The position numbers and the translations under genes were made by a program. Shown here piece by piece: positions 11,577 through 22,904 of a stretch of 64,000 nucleotides of DNA (positions are counted from its first letter, which is position 1; each line of letters opens with the position of its first letter). Under the pieces are notes generated by a model. The model was not told where the DNA came from and did not search any database. It saw only the letters and a program-made list of their open reading frames with translations. Origin of the DNA: Hoplostethus atlanticus (lineage: Eukaryota > Chordata > Actinopteri > Trachichthyiformes > Trachichthyidae); assembly GCA_034670405.1 (NCBI GenBank), contig JAXDDX010000048.1, positions 1,240,001 to 1,304,000 of the forward strand, written 5' to 3'.

Positions 11577-12252
11577 CTGAGCTGATCTGTCATTGCAGGG
11601 ACCCTCTGCTGGTCGAGAGGACCAACTGTGGAAATGCCACTAGCTGAGATAATACCCACTGCTGCAAACATTTCCACTACCCTAAAAGACTAAAAGACAA
11701 CCCTGAAATTGGAAATGTGGTTGTAATTAGATGAGCTGCTGAATGGATGGTTTCATAAGTCAGAAGAAAATATAAATATGCCATCATCAGTGTCGAAAAT
11801 ACCCAAAAATAACCAAAAGACCTAAAAATAACCTTAAACCACTCTTGCCCTTGCTCTTTCTCCCCTAAGGCACCTGTCTGGGACAGCATTTATGACCATA
11901 GGATGCAAATTGCATTGTCAGCTACCGACTTGACTCAAAATTAACCCAAAAGGGGGGTTTCGTGGTTGCAATCTAGTAGACCTGGAATGCGCCCTGTCTT
12001 TTGGTCATATTTGGTTTGACACTGACAATGGCATAAACTGAACCATATATCCTTTTTTAGAGCACATCACTTATTTTGTAGATGTGCAACATGGAAAAAA
12101 ACCTTACTATCTAACATCCTTTAGGGATGTTTGATAGTGACTATAGATTAAATTCAACTGTGGCTTTAAAGATTAACTAATCATTGAAAGATGCATGTGC
12201 CTACCTTCACAAAGATCAGAGAACCTTCCAAAGAGCACTGTGGTGCATCGGG
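11577..12252 (-). other. Two candidate small exons (12205-12252 and 11577-11625)
   Basis: The 48-nt stretch 12252-12205 sits between a CTCAG acceptor and a GTAGGC donor and reads PDAPQCSLEGSLIFVK in phase 0, which fits the phase-0 end of the exon at 12457. The 49-nt stretch 11625-11577 sits between CCACAG and GTAAGAG and can read GPLDQQRVPAMTDQL, but in a phase that does not follow directly. Either may be chance. Confidence 0.3.
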
Positions 12253-12456
12253 CTGAGATGATCCTGTACCACAGGTTGACTTTTCAGTCTTAGATCTACA
12301 TAGATCATGGGCCACAAAGTAAGTTTTAACAGGTTTAAACAGGTTCCTCAATATATTATCTCACATTCAAACTAGTATGTTGGAAGTTGTTGGAAAAATT
12401 CTAGGGGGAAGTATGGCCTAAAAAGATAATGCATTTAAATTGTATGACATAGGTAC

Positions 12457-13159
12457 CTGGCCTTGTTTGCTCTCATGTTTTTCTTGGGTGTGGGAGAAAA
12501 CCGTAGGAACAAAATCAGGACTGTCACCGTCCATTGAAGCTTTGCCTGAAAAGGAAACAAAATTGTACCATTAGGTGATTTGAACAATCCAGTTAACACA
12601 CGCACACAGGTTTATAGGGCAGTTTAGTCAAAGGAAGCCTTCTTTTGCCATTTAAGGTGGTTATTAACGCTTGACTACATGCAAATACTATAGGTTGTGG
12701 TTGGTTACTAGCTAGAGAAATGTAACAGCCAGACACAGTTTACCGGTATTTGATTGTTGGGTGGTGGCCGGCGTTTATTTCCACCTGCAAATTTTGCTTT
12801 ATTGAGCTAAAGCTGAAAAGGTGCCCTAGGGAATATTTTAAAATGTCAGGCTGCTAACATTACCTATTTGATTGCTTATGAGACTTGTTAATGTTAGCTA
12901 ACTTGTAACAACTTGCAAAAGATGTTTTTTTCTTTCAAAAAAGCTAAGCTAGTTCATAAAACCAAACTAACCTGAGATGAAATGTGCTCCGGCACGAGCT
13001 CTCACTCCTTGGCCCATCTGCACCTCAATCAGCACACTTTATGGCCTGGAGCCATAACATTCTCCTCCTCTTCTGGTATCCTCTAGGTAAGTTACAGAAA
13101 TGCCATCCCTGGTCTTGGTTGTTAGAGCTACCTACTGCACAACTACTACTGCATGCCAT
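12457..13159 (-). pseudogene. THAP zinc-finger exon pair, decayed
   Basis: THAP domains are C2CH zinc fingers that bind DNA; they occur in host regulators and in P-element-like transposases. The first exon (13159-12972) starts at an ATG and encodes SCAVGSSNNQ, then WHFCNLPRGYQKRRRMLWLQ and AIK. A GT donor follows. The second exon (12545-12457) follows a TTTTCAG acceptor and encodes GKASMDGDSPDFVPTVFSHT, matching the end of THAP domains (HF[IV]SGK...PDFVPT). Phase 1 joins the two exons. Decay is visible: the second zinc-ligand cysteine of the usual CAVGC is serine, the expected tryptophan codon after AD is TGA, and the CSxHF region is shifted by one base. It could be a dead host gene or a dead P-like transposon. 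Confidence 0.6.
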
Positions 13160-13289
13160 AACCAGAAATATGTCTAACTATTATTTTACTTAAAAACACC
13201 AATGTTGCCGCTGTCTCTCAGATGTTTATTTTCATTTTTTGCACCCCAGCTGTGTTTAGTGTGTAGCACAGATATTCATCTATACTTTG

Positions 13290-14493
13290 TGTCACGGGGA
13301 AACCCCGTGCTCTAAAGTAAGGCACCATAAGAACATTTTATGTGAGTTTAAATTGTTTGTCACCTCTCCTCTCTGCTACACTTGTCTCTTCCTCTGCCAT
13401 AGACCGGGAACTGCCGAATCCAACCAGGAGGGTCCATTTGACTTAAGTAGAAGGGTTCCCAGGGGAAGAGACCAAGTGCAGTAGAGTGAGAGGGGTTCAA
13501 GAAGTTCAAGTTCAAGAACTTTATTTGTCACATACACACACAGGGTGTGTAGTGAAATGAAAAGTGGCAATGCTCATTGGGAATGTGCAAAAGGGCAACA
13601 GTACACAGTATTTACAATAAAAAAACAACACAATATTTACAGTATTACAGTAATTACAGTAAGAGCTCTTATATAAAAAAACAACACAATATATACAGTA
13701 AGAGCACTTTGGAAATGGTAAAGGAAATCGTATGAATGTAATATACTATAAATTATGTGTAGTCATTACCTAAGTGTGTGTGTGTGAGTGTGCATAAGAG
13801 GGGCAGTGTGTGTGTCTTGGTGGGGGCCCTGGTGAGGTCAGAGTTCACAGTCCTGATGGCCTGAGGAAAGAAACTCCGTCTCAGTCTCTCTGTTTTGGCA
13901 GTGTGACTACGGAGGCGCTTGCCTGACCGCAGCAGCTGAAACAGTCCGTTGTTGGGGTGGTGAGGATCCTTCATTTGTGTTTGTGTTTGTGTTTCTGTTT
14001 AGGCATTAGGCTGTTTAAAGCACCCTTTTTAAAGAAACATGTTTTAAAATAAACTTGAATGTGTTTTTTAAGGATAACATATGGTAAATGAACATTGCTG
14101 TCCTGGTGAATGTTTATGATAAAATAATTGATAATCTCTTGAGCAGGTGTATTTAAAGGACAAGGCTGGAGCACCAAGGGAAAAAAAAACCTCATAAGAG
14201 AGAACAACCAGAGAGAGAGACAGCTACAGACCACAGCTCCTGCCTTGGGCCCAGTATTAGTGGCATAGCCAAAGAGCAGATTAGAGTTATTTTCTGTTTG
14301 AAATATTTTCTTTTTGGTATTTTCCTATTTTTGGGAAAATAGTTTATTTTTGTTTTTCTTCATTTTGGCCGATCAACTTTAATACACTGTAAATATCTGC
14401 ACGGGACTCCACTGCTGTAAATAAAATTCACTTGGACTGCTGAACTTCGCCTGCATCCCTTTTCATGTGTCTGGCTGCTCGGCCAACCTCACA
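13290..14493 (+). repeat. 5' LTR of the Gmr1-like element, interrupted by a LINE
   Basis: Begins TGTCACGGGGAAACCCCG and ends CCAACCTCACA. It is longer than the 3' LTR chiefly because a reversed Rex1-like LINE fragment occupies 13496-13974; a GTGTTT-rich stretch adds a little more. An AATAAA-type signal lies near 14420. Confidence 0.8.
13496..13974 (-). mobile_element. Rex1-like LINE, 3' fragment inside the 5' LTR
   Basis: Plus-strand order is TTCAAG repeats, the conserved 3' UTR (TTATTTGTCACATACACACA), then the reverse complement of the ORF C-terminus ([20 protein letters not shown] ... [20 protein letters not shown]). It ends abruptly at 13974, a typical 5' truncation. It is absent from the 3' LTR, so it arrived after the LTR element integrated. 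Confidence 0.85.
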
Positions 14494-14518
14494 TGTGGTG
14501 TCAGAAGAAACTCCTGCG

Positions 14519-15510
14519 ATGCCTCCAAAAAAGCACCAACTACAGCAGCAAGCAGAGCCTCTGGAAGACGATGGGGCCACAGGGGGAGCTCCCGACGAAG
14601 AGTTCCAGCCCACGGTGGATTCACGCCCATCTACAGAGGCAAGTCTCTCCAGCCTAGCCCTAATGTTTGAGACTTTCATGAAGTTCCAGATGGAGAGGGA
14701 CAAGAGGCAAGAGAAGGAGTTGGCCAAACAGGAGCAGAAGCTCAACCACCAGGTCACCCAACTCCAGCTGGACCTAGAAGCAAGCAGGTCAGCGTCAAGA
14801 GCCACAGGGGTGCTGGTGGGAGAACCCAAGCTGGTCAGATTAGAAGAGTCTGACGACATTGAACATTTCCTGACCACTTTTGAAAGACTGGCAACAGTGT
14901 ACAAATGGCCACGACAAGACTGGGCTGTTCGTCTCATTCCCCTCCTGACTGGCAAAGCCAGGAGTGCTTTTGTGGCCATGAACCCTGCACACACCACAGA
15001 CTATGACCAGCTGATGTTTTATATCTTAAAAAAATACGAGATCAGCAGAGACACTTACCGCCAGCGGTTCCGGGCCCTCGACACACCAGCAGATGAGTCC
15101 CCCCTAGAGCTGTACACCCGCCTTAAAGACCTGTTCTGCAAGTGGGTCGACTTCACCACAGCCACCAGGGAGCAGGTCATGGAGAAGATGGTCCTGGAAC
15201 AGTATTACAGGGTATTGTATCCAGCGGTCAAGACCTGGGTTAAAGAGCGGGATCCAGAGACAGCGGCAGAGGACCAGGAACCTACCGCTACGCTGGACAA
15301 CTGTACCAAGCCAGAGGTAGGTCTGAGGGTGTGCCCAAAGGGGGTGGTTCAGCCATTAGCTCTTCTAGTCAGCCTAGACCCAGTAAACCAGTAGTGCGGG
15401 AGTATGCCAGGAGTAGGGTGCAGCCAGGGGATAAGCCAGATGTTGTATGTTACAACTGTGGTGAGGCAGGCCATACTCGTCCAGTGTGCCCAGTTAAAAA
15501 GTATCAAGCT
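14519..15510 (+). other. gag region of the Gmr1-like fossil
   Basis: Starts with MPPKKHQLQQQ shortly after the primer-binding-like site. A coiled-coil-like stretch rich in K, E and Q (about 14690-14790) is followed by a gag capsid-type core (LVRLEESDDIEHFLTTFERL, then RLIPLLTGKARSAFVAM). A CCHC knuckle (CYNCGEAGHTRPVC, about 15447-15490) closes it. Gag would package the element RNA. Confidence 0.75.
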
Positions 15511-15589
15511 ACCAGTCTGTGTTATGTGTCTAGACCAGATTTTGTGTTATGTGTCTGAGACTCAGTCAGATGCACCAGTCATGTCTGTG

Positions 15590-17280
15590 CAACTTAACGG
15601 CAAGCTCTGTACAGCTGGACACAGGTGCCTCCCAGTCTCTTGTTCAGGCCCGGTTGGTTTCAAGGGAGCTGTGGAATGAGGAGGACACCGTCCCCGTCAT
15701 CTGCGTCCATGGTCATGAAGAACAGGCCCCCACTGCTGAGGTATACATTGAGGTGAAGAATCAGGTCTATTTGATGAAGGTTGGGGTAGCCCCTGAGTTG
15801 CCCTATCCGGTCTTGATAGGGACAGACTTACCTACTCTGTATGACCTCATTCAAGACAGTAGGCAGAAGGTTTGTGGGGTAGTTACACGGTCCAAAGCAA
15901 GGGCACACACAGTCACACCAGCCCCTAACATACTGCCACCTGTTGAGATGGATGCACCAGACAGTGAGGCAGACACATTGCAGCTTATGCCGTTTCATGG
16001 GGAAGAGATAGATGAAGAGCCCGCAGTCACGCAGGAAGAGAGATGGGACAGGCGCAGACAGTAAGTGGGGGAATATATGTTGCAGCCAGCAGATCAGCCA
16101 GAACGGGAACCTGAAGCTCCAGAGCTAGCTGTAGAAACACAGTAGAGGCACAGAAAAGCTCTCCTGTCAGCCCACTACATGAGTACTTTTTCATTGACAA
16201 TGACCTGTTATATAGACAGAGCGACTGTGGCAGGCAGCTAGTCCTCCCCAAGACATGCAAAGTGGAAGTGCTGAGGGTAGGCCACACCATCCCCTGGGCA
16301 GGTTACTTGGGCTTTATGAAAACCTTTATGAGGATTTCAAAGAGGTTTTTCTGGCCAGGCATGTATAGTCAGGTGAAGGACTATTGTAAAACCTGTCCAG
16401 AATGTCAGCTCACAGTGGGCAGAGCTACAGCTCCGGTGCCCCTCATACCACCCCCAGTCATCAGCACCCCCTTTGAGTGGATTGGGGTAGATATAGTTGG
16501 CCCAGTTGAGAGAAGCCAGACAGGAAATACATTTATTCTTGTCGTCTGTGACTATGCCACCAGATACCCGGAAGCCTTCCCTTTGAGAGAAGTGACAGCC
16601 AAGCAGGTAGCAGCAGCATTGCTTCAGTTATTCTCTCGGGTAGGAATTCCTAGGGAGGTGCTAACAGACCAGGGTCCCAACTTCATGAGTCGCACACTCA
16701 AGCAGGTCTACCAGCTCTTAGGGATTAGGAGAGTAAGAACCACCCCCTATCACCCTCAGACTGATGGCTTGGTTGAGCGCTTCAACCAGACTCTGAAGAC
16801 CATGCTCAGAAAGTTTGTTTCTGAGACTGGGAAGGACTGGGACAAGTGGCTGCCGTATCTTTTGTTTGCCTACCGTGAGGTCCCCCAGGCCTCCACAGGG
16901 TTTTCACCTTTCGAGCTGCTTTATGCCCATCAGGTCAGAGGTCCCTTGGATGTGTTGCGTGAGACATGGGAGGAGCCTGGAAAGGCACAGGACATGAACA
17001 TCCTCTCCTACGTCCTGAAAATGCGGGAGCAGCTGATGAAGACCACAGCCATGGCCAGGGAAAACCTCCTCCAGTCTCAAACACAACAGAAGAAGTACTA
17101 TGACCAGTCAGCAAGGCACAGAAGTTTTGAGCCGGGTGAGGAGGTCCTGTTGCTTTTGCCAACGTCAGAGCACAAACTGTTGGCAAAGTGGCAGGGCCCC
17201 TTCCAGATCAAGCAGAAGATGGGTCCGGTAACATACCAGATCCACATGCCTGACCAGAAACAGCCTCACCAGACCTTTTT
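15590..17280 (+). other. Protease and integrase regions of the Gmr1-like fossil
   Basis: The retropepsin active-site motif LDTGAS lies near 15616 and the flap-like PYPVLIGTDLPTLYDL near 15800. Integrase begins with the zinc-binding HHCC region (ending CKTCPECQL, about 16385-16410). The catalytic core follows (VDIVGPVERS, then LTDQGPNFMSR with the second aspartate, then TPYHPQTDGLVERFNQTLK with the glutamate), and then a C-terminal region (FEPGEEVLLLLP, LLAKWQGPFQI). The LINE at 17281 lies directly after it. Confidence 0.8.
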
Positions 17281-20068
17281 CAAGATTCAAGATTCAAGAA
17301 GTTTAATTGTCACATACACACACGAGGTGTGTAGTGAAATGCAAAGTGGCAATGCTTAGCAGAAATGTGCAAAATAACAGGTTCACACTATTTACAATAA
17401 CCAGCACAATATTTACAATGTCAGTTTTTTTTAAGAGCTCTATATAAAAAACAACACAATATTTACAGTAAGAGCACTTATATATAAAAAAATATAGTAA
17501 AAAAAGGGAAAATTGTATGTATAATATAATATGAATTATAAATTATGTGTAGTCTTTACCTAAGTGTGTGTGTGTGCATAAGAGGGGCAGTGTGTGTGTC
17601 TTGGTGGGGGCCCTGGTGAGGTCAGAGTTCACAGTCCTGATGGCCTGAGGAAAGAAACTCCGTCTCAGTCTCTCTGTTTTGGCAGCGTGACTACGGAGGC
17701 GCTTGCCTGACCGCAGCAGCTGAAACAGTCCGTTGTTGGGGTGGTGAGGATCCTTCATGATCCTGCAGGCTCTGGTTCTGCACCTCCTGGTGTACAAGTC
17801 CTGCAGGGTGGGGAGTGTAGTTCCAATAGTGCGCTCAGCCGAACGCACTACTCTCTGCAGAGCCTTCCTGTCCTGAGCGGAGCTGCTGCCAAACCAGGCA
17901 GTGATGCTTCCTGTCAGGATGCTCTCCACAGCTCCAGAGTAGAAGGACTGAAGGATCCTCCGGGAGACTTTAAATTTCCTCAGTTGCCTGAGGTGGTAAA
18001 GGCGCTGCCTCGCCTTTCTCACCAGAGTGTCAGTGTGTGTGGACCATGTGAGATCTTCGGTGATGTGGACTCCCAGGTATTTATACCTGCTCACCCTCTC
18101 CACAGTATTCCCATTAATCCCCAGTGGTGAGTACGTCCTCTGTTGTTGTGTCCTCCTAAAGTCCACAATCAGCTCCTTAGTTTTGGTGACATTCAGGAGG
18201 AGGCTGTTGTCCTGGCACCAGAGTGACAGATCAGCAACTTCCTCCAGGTAGGCCTTCTCGTCGTTGTTGGAGATCAGGCCCACCACCACTGTGTCATCCG
18301 CAAACTTAATGATGGTGTTGGAGCTGAACCTGGCCACACAGTCATGTGTGTACAGGGAGTACAGTAGGGGGCTGAGGACACAACCCTGGGGGGATCCTGT
18401 GTTCAGGGTGAGGGGGTTGGAGGTGTGTCTACCCACCCTGACCACCTGGGGCCTGGCGGTCAGGAAGTCCAGGATCCAGGCACACAGGGGGGTGTTCAGT
18501 CCCAGCTCCATCAACTTGCCAGCCAGTCTGGTGGGGACTATGGTATTGAAAGCTGAACTATAGTCAATGAACAGCAGTCTCACATAGCCCCCCTTCCGGC
18601 TGTCCAGATGAGAGAGTGTGGTGTGCAGTACCTGGGAGACAGCATCATCCGTGGATCTGTTGGGACGATAAGCAAACTGCAGCGGGTCCATGGAGCAAGG
18701 GAGGAAGGCGCAGATGTAGTCCTTTATCAGCCTCTCGAAGCATTTCATGACCACCGAGGTGAGGGCCACCGGTCGGTAGTCATTCAAGCATGCTGGAGAA
18801 GCATTCTTGGGCACAGGGACAATAGTGGATCTCTTGAAGCAGGCGGGGACCACAGACTCAGCCAGGGAGATGTTGAATATAGTGGTGAACACTGGAGCTA
18901 GCTGATTAGCACAGGTCTTCAGTACTCGCCCAGATATGCCATCCGGACCAGCAGCTTTCCTGGTGTTCACCCTCGTCAGAGCCCTCCTCACACTGTGCTC
19001 GGTCACAGAGAGTGTGTGTTCATCCCCAGCGGTAGAACTCACTCCGGCTGCGCTAACGGTGATGTTGTTAGCCGGCGAGCTAGCGCTGTTGTTGCTAGCC
19101 TCAAACCGTGCATAGAATGAGTTCAGGTCCTCCGCTAGGGATGTGTCGGCACTCACAATTGCGGGGGGTCTGCCCTGGTAGTCCGTTATAGTCCGTAGCC
19201 CCTGCCATAGGCGTCTGGTGTCGCGCTGCTCCATCTGCGACTCCACTCTGTCCCTATACCTCCTCTTGGCCTCCTTCACCGCCCTTCTCAGTCCATAGGA
19301 CGCTGCCTTGTGCTCGTCCATGTTGCCGGATACAAGACCGGAGTTATAGGCAGCAGTGCGGGCGTTCAAAGCGTCGCGGATGGATTTATCAACCCACGGT
19401 TTTTGGTTAGGAAAGGACCTAACTTTCACCGTGGGGATGATGGTGTCCACTAGCGTTGCTATGAAGCTCGTTACTACTTCCGTAAACTCGCTGACGTCCC
19501 TGGAACTGGATTGGAACATGTCCCAGTCGACGTCACGCAGAGCGTCCTGTAGCTCAGCCTCTGATTGGTCAGACCACCGCTTTACGTCCCTCGTCACTAC
19601 CGCTTCCCGTGCTATCCTTTGTTTATACTCCGGTAGCAGGAAAATGGCGGCATGGTCTGATTTGCCAAACGGAGGGAGAGAGACAGCCTTGTAGCCTCTC
19701 TTGAACGGCGTGTAGCAGTGGTCCAACGTTCTTTCCCCTCGGGTAGCACACGTAATGTGCTGATGAAAGTTCGGCATGACTTTTTTTAGGTTCGCCCTAT
19801 TAAAGTCCCCAGCCACCACCATAGCCGCGTCGGGATGCTTGTTCTGATGCCGACATAACACATCATGTAGGTCCGATAGTGCTACGTCGGTGTCCGCTTG
19901 TGGTGGTATGTAGACGGCTGTGGTGATGACCGAGCTGAACTCCCGGGGAAGGTAGAATGGACGGCATGAGATAGTCAGATGTTCCAGGTTCGACGAGCAG
20001 GAACGAGAAAGAGTCTTAATGTCCTTGGGGTTGCACCACTTGTTGTTGGTCATGACAACATGCTCCAT
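17281..20068 (-). mobile_element. Rex1-like LINE, 5'-truncated, inserted in the Gmr1-like element
   Basis: The minus-strand LINE ends on the left in TTCAAGATTCAAG repeats and the shared 3' UTR. On the right it is cut within the endonuclease domain at about 20068, next to the gypsy RT region. Its single long open frame is still intact, which makes this a young insertion. No target duplication was evident. Confidence 0.85.
17543..20068 (-). CDS. LINE ORF2: endonuclease (C-terminal half) and reverse transcriptase
   Basis: 841 codons without a stop. Residues 1 to about 150 are the C-terminal half of an APE-type endonuclease: [25 protein letters not shown] and the catalytic KSDHAAIFL. The reverse transcriptase runs from about residue 365 ([17 protein letters not shown]) through [24 protein letters not shown] and the active-site [10 protein letters not shown] (about residue 590). 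The tail holds [31 protein letters not shown] and [13 protein letters not shown]. This fits the CR1/L2/Rex1 group of fish LINEs; SSAFNT is the motif used to define Rex1. The first methionine is not the native start, because the 5' part was never copied. The protein would nick target DNA and copy the LINE RNA there. Confidence 0.85.
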   Translation of the reverse strand: MEHVVMTNNKWCNPKDIKTLSRSCSSNLEHLTISCRPFYLPREFSSVITTAVYIPPQADTDVALSDLHDVLCRHQNKHPDAAMVVAGDFNRANLKKVMPNFHQHITCATRGERTLDHCYTPFKRGYKAVSLPPFGKSDHAAIFLLPEYKQRIAREAVVTRDVKRWSDQSEAELQDALRDVDWDMFQSSSRDVSEFTEVVTSFIATLVDTIIPTVKVRSFPNQKPWVDKSIRDALNARTAAYNSGLVSGNMDEHKAASYGLRRAVKEAKRRYRDRVESQMEQRDTRRLWQGLRTITDYQGRPPAIVSADTSLAEDLNSFYARFEASNNSASSPANNITVSAAGVSSTAGDEHTLSVTEHSVRRALTRVNTRKAAGPDGISGRVLKTCANQLAPVFTTIFNISLAESVVPACFKRSTIVPVPKNASPACLNDYRPVALTSVVMKCFERLIKDYICAFLPCSMDPLQFAYRPNRSTDDAVSQVLHTTLSHLDSRKGGYVRLLFIDYSSAFNTIVPTRLAGKLMELGLNTPLCAWILDFLTARPQVVRVGRHTSNPLTLNTGSPQGCVLSPLLYSLYTHDCVARFSSNTIIKFADDTVVVGLISNNDEKAYLEEVADLSLWCQDNSLLLNVTKTKELIVDFRRTQQQRTYSPLGINGNTVERVSRYKYLGVHITEDLTWSTHTDTLVRKARQRLYHLRQLRKFKVSRRILQSFYSGAVESILTGSITAWFGSSSAQDRKALQRVVRSAERTIGTTLPTLQDLYTRRCRTRACRIMKDPHHPNNGLFQLLRSGKRLRSHAAKTERLRRSFFPQAIRTVNSDLTRAPTKTHTLPLLCTHTHLGKDYT

Positions 20069-20082
20069 GCTTCCATATCAAC

Positions 20083-21531
20083 ATGCTCAAAAAGTGGCAC
20101 CCTCGTCCCATCCCTGCACCACCAGCGGCCCACACACTCTTTATCAAGGCTGTGAGGGAGGAAGAGGAGCCAGCAGAGCAGTACTGGCCTGGACTAGAAC
20201 CGGAGAAGCAATTGGACATGTACCACCTGTGCGAAGAGAAGAGGATGGAGCTTCTCCAGATCTTGCCTCTGCACCTTTTCCTGGACACCCCGGGGCACAC
20301 GGAGGTTGTTCAGCACCACATCACCCTGAAGGACCTCAAGCCCCTTCGCCAGCCTGTCTACAGGGTTCCGGAGCGCCTGCTGCCGGTACTGAAGAGGGAG
20401 CTGGAGGTGATGAGGGAGATGGGGGTTATAGAACCTTCATCCAGTGAATGGAGCAGCCCGATCATCTTAGTCCCCAAAAAGGACGGCACCTTGAGGTTCT
20501 GTTTGGACTTCAGGAAGGTGAATGGGGTCAGTAAACTGGACTTGTACCCAATGCCAAGAATCAACGACCTGGTGGAGAGAATTGGGGGTGCAAGCTACAT
20601 CAGTACCCTCAACCTGTGCAAGGGCTATTGGCAGGTTCCCCTCACCCCAGAGAGCAGAGAGATCACCGCCTTCAGAACCCCATTTGGTCACTTCCAGTTC
20701 ACTGTCCTCCCTTTTGGCCTCCATGGAGCACCAGTGACATTCCAGTGGCTGATGGATAGGGTCCTGGCAGGAACAGAGTCCTTTGCAGCAGCGTACCTGG
20801 ATGACATCGTGGTCTACAGCAGCTGCTGGGAAGACCACCTATGCCATCTCCAAGACGTCTTGCTCAGGATCAAGGGGGCCGGACTCACCATTCGTCCGGA
20901 CAAGTGCTCCCTGGCTAAGCAGGAAACGCAGTACTTGGGTTTTGTGCTGGGGAAGGGTATACTCCGTCCTCAAGTGGGGAAGGTGGACGCAATCAAGCTG
21001 GCAGAGAGGCCCATGACGAAGAGCCAGGTGAGGTCTTTCCTGGGTCTGGTGGGGTAGTATGGCCGTTTCATTCAAAACGTTTCCACTCTTGCTGTCCCCC
21101 TTACCAACCTCACCAGGAAGAACCAGCCCAACAAGGTTCAGTGGACAGTAGAATGTGAAGAGGCCTTCCAGAGTTTGAAGGGCTCATTATGCACAGAGCC
21201 CGTCCTGAAGAGCCCCGACTTTGACCGGCCTTTCACTGTCCAGACAGACGCATCTGATGTGGGCATTGGAGCAGCTTTGCTACAGGGAGAGCCAGGTAAC
21301 CTCCAGCCCATTGCATAAATCAGCAGGAAGCTCCTTAAAAATGAAGTACAGTACTCTGTGGTTGAGAAGGAGTGCCTGGCCATCAAGTGGGCACTAGACT
21401 CACTCAGGTACTACTTGCTGGGGAGGAAGTTCACCCTGGAGACAGACCATCGTGCCTTGTCCTGGCTGTCAAACATGAAGGACACCAACTCCAGGATCAC
21501 CAGGTGGTTCCTCGCCATGCAGCCTTTTGAC
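20083..21531 (+). other. Reverse transcriptase and RNase H regions of the Gmr1-like fossil
   Basis: RT motifs in order: PIILVPKKDGTLRFCLDFRK, LDLYPMPRINDLVERIGG, TAFRTPFGHFQFTVLPFGL and the active-site AAYLDDIVVYSS (near 20795), then LGFVLGKGILRP and the connection motif SFLGLVG. RNase H follows with FTVQTDASDVGIGAAL (near 21235), VVEKECLAIKWAL and LETDHRALSWL (near 21440). The 3' LTR starts directly after. All are of Ty3/gypsy type. Confidence 0.8.
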
Positions 21532-22190
21532 TTTGTGGGGGAAACCCCGTGCCCTAAAGTAAGGCACCATAAGAACATTGTATGTGAGTTTAAATTGTTT
21601 GTCACCTCTCCTCTCTGCTACACTTGTCTCTTCCTCTGCCATAGACCGGGAACTGCCGAATCCGACCAGGAGGGTCCATTCGACTTAAGTAGAAGGGTTC
21701 CCAGGGGAAGAGACCAAGTGCGGTAGAGTGAGAGGGGTGTTTGTGTTTCTGTCTATGTTTTAAAATAAACTTGAATGTGTTTTTTAAGGATAACATATGG
21801 TAATTGAACATTGCTGTCCTGGTGAATGTTTATGATAAGATAATTGATAATGGTCTCTTGAGTAGGTGGAGCCCACCTGTATTTAAAGGACAAGGCTGGA
21901 GCAACCAGAGAGAGAGACAGCTACAGACCACAGCTCCTGCCTTGGGCCCAGTATTAGCGGCATAGCCAAAGAGCAGATTAGAGTTATTTTCTGTTTGAAA
22001 TATTTTCTTTTTGGTATTTTCCTATTTTTGGGAAAATAGTTTACTTTTGTTTTTCTTCATTTTGGCCGACCAACTTTAATACACTGTAAATATCTGCACG
22101 GGACTCCACTGCTGTAAATAAAATTCACTTGGACTGCTGAACTTCGCCTGCATCCCTTTTCATGTGTCTGGATGCTCAGCCAACCTCACA
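21532..22190 (+). repeat. 3' LTR of the Gmr1-like element
   Basis: About 660 bp, matching 13290-14493 apart from the LINE insertion and a short extra segment. It ends CCAACCTCACA and is followed by the duplicated CTTTG (22191-22195). A TATTTAAAGG box near 21881 and AATAAAATTC near 22118 mark likely promoter and polyadenylation signals. Confidence 0.8.
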
Positions 22191-22256
22191 CTTTGGGCTA
22201 GAGACTCGCCTCAAACTTTAAACTTTTTTTACTGTTTATATTTTAAGTTAAGTTAT

Positions 22257-22340
22257 TTAACTTAAGCTACCAGAGAAGTAGTAGCAGTAGTAATAGTAGT
22301 AGCTGTAGTAGTAGCAGTAGCAGTATTAGTAGTGATTGCT
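22257..22340. repeat. AGT/AGC-rich trinucleotide repeat
   Basis: An imperfect run of AGT, AGC and TAG triplets just right of the Gmr1-like element. Confidence 0.8.
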
Positions 22341-22424
22341 AGCTGTTTAATCGTGGTTCCTAGGGTGTTAATAGAAATTAGGTTTTCATACTCACAAAGG
22401 ACGGAGTTGAACTCTCCCTTAACC

Positions 22425-22672
22425 TATGAGGAACTGTCTAAGGCAGTCTCACAAATGGCTCCCAGTTGCACTCCGGAGCTTGATGGTTTGCCTGTGGACT
22501 TTTAGGAGGCATGTTTGGACCATTGTTTGCCAGGACTTCTTTTTCATTGTGCGCCGTGCAGCTACTGTGCAGTTCTGGCTCTCCTGCCCAAAAAAAGGAG
22601 ACTTGAGCAATTTAAAGAACTGGAGGCCTCCGACTCTGCTTTCTGCGGACTACAAGGCGGTTTCCAAGTAGG
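22425..22672 (+). mobile_element. L1/Tx1-type LINE RT fragment
   Basis: The translation shows LTYEELSKAVSQMAPSCTPE, LDGLPVDF, then LLPKKGDLSNLKNWRPPTLL and SADYKAVSK. This matches the first RT motifs of L1-type LINEs (SPGLDGLP... LLPKKGDL... NWRPVSLL..DYKILSK). There is a stop after VDF and a frame change before LLPKKG. Only about 80 codons remain. Confidence 0.7.
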
Positions 22673-22904
22673 GATGGGGCGACTCATCGACGTAATTGCT
22701 TAAGGAAATAGGTCGATTTTCATAACGTGCGTCGGCGCGATGCAAAGAAGTAAGATGGCTGCGCCCTGTCAAAGCATGACTTCCCCCGGAGAACAAGCTG
22801 CAGCTACAAAAACTCGCCCACAATCATCTAAGGTGTGGGAGTATTTTAGACTGAGGCCCGACAATGTGGTGCTCTGTATACAGTGCAAAATACAAATGGC
22901 TTAT

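Larger units (their letters stand above)
13290..22190 (+). mobile_element. Ty3/gypsy fossil with integrase upstream of RT (Gmr1-like)
   Basis: Two related LTRs (13290-14493 and about 21532-22190) flank gag, protease, integrase, reverse transcriptase and RNase H, in that order. A 5-bp duplication CTTTG lies at 13285-13289 and 22191-22195, showing one integration event. In nearly all Ty3/gypsy elements integrase follows RNase H. The integrase-first order is known from Gmr1 of Atlantic cod and relatives, and the RT and integrase motifs here are gypsy-type, so a Gmr1-like element is the best call. A primer-binding-like TGGTGTCAGAAG sits at 14496-14507. The element is broken in a handful of places and carries two LINE insertions (13496-13974 and 17281-20068). 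The LTRs differ at only a few percent of sites by eye, so it is of moderate age. Confidence 0.8.

Noticed and set aside
11291-11647. Plus-strand 118-codon open frame
   Set aside because: No domain recognised, and the opposite strand here carries better splice-bounded candidates; probably chance.
18027-19694. Several plus-strand open frames opposite the LINE ORF
   Set aside because: They are shadows of the intact 841-codon minus-strand LINE frame and carry no motifs of their own.
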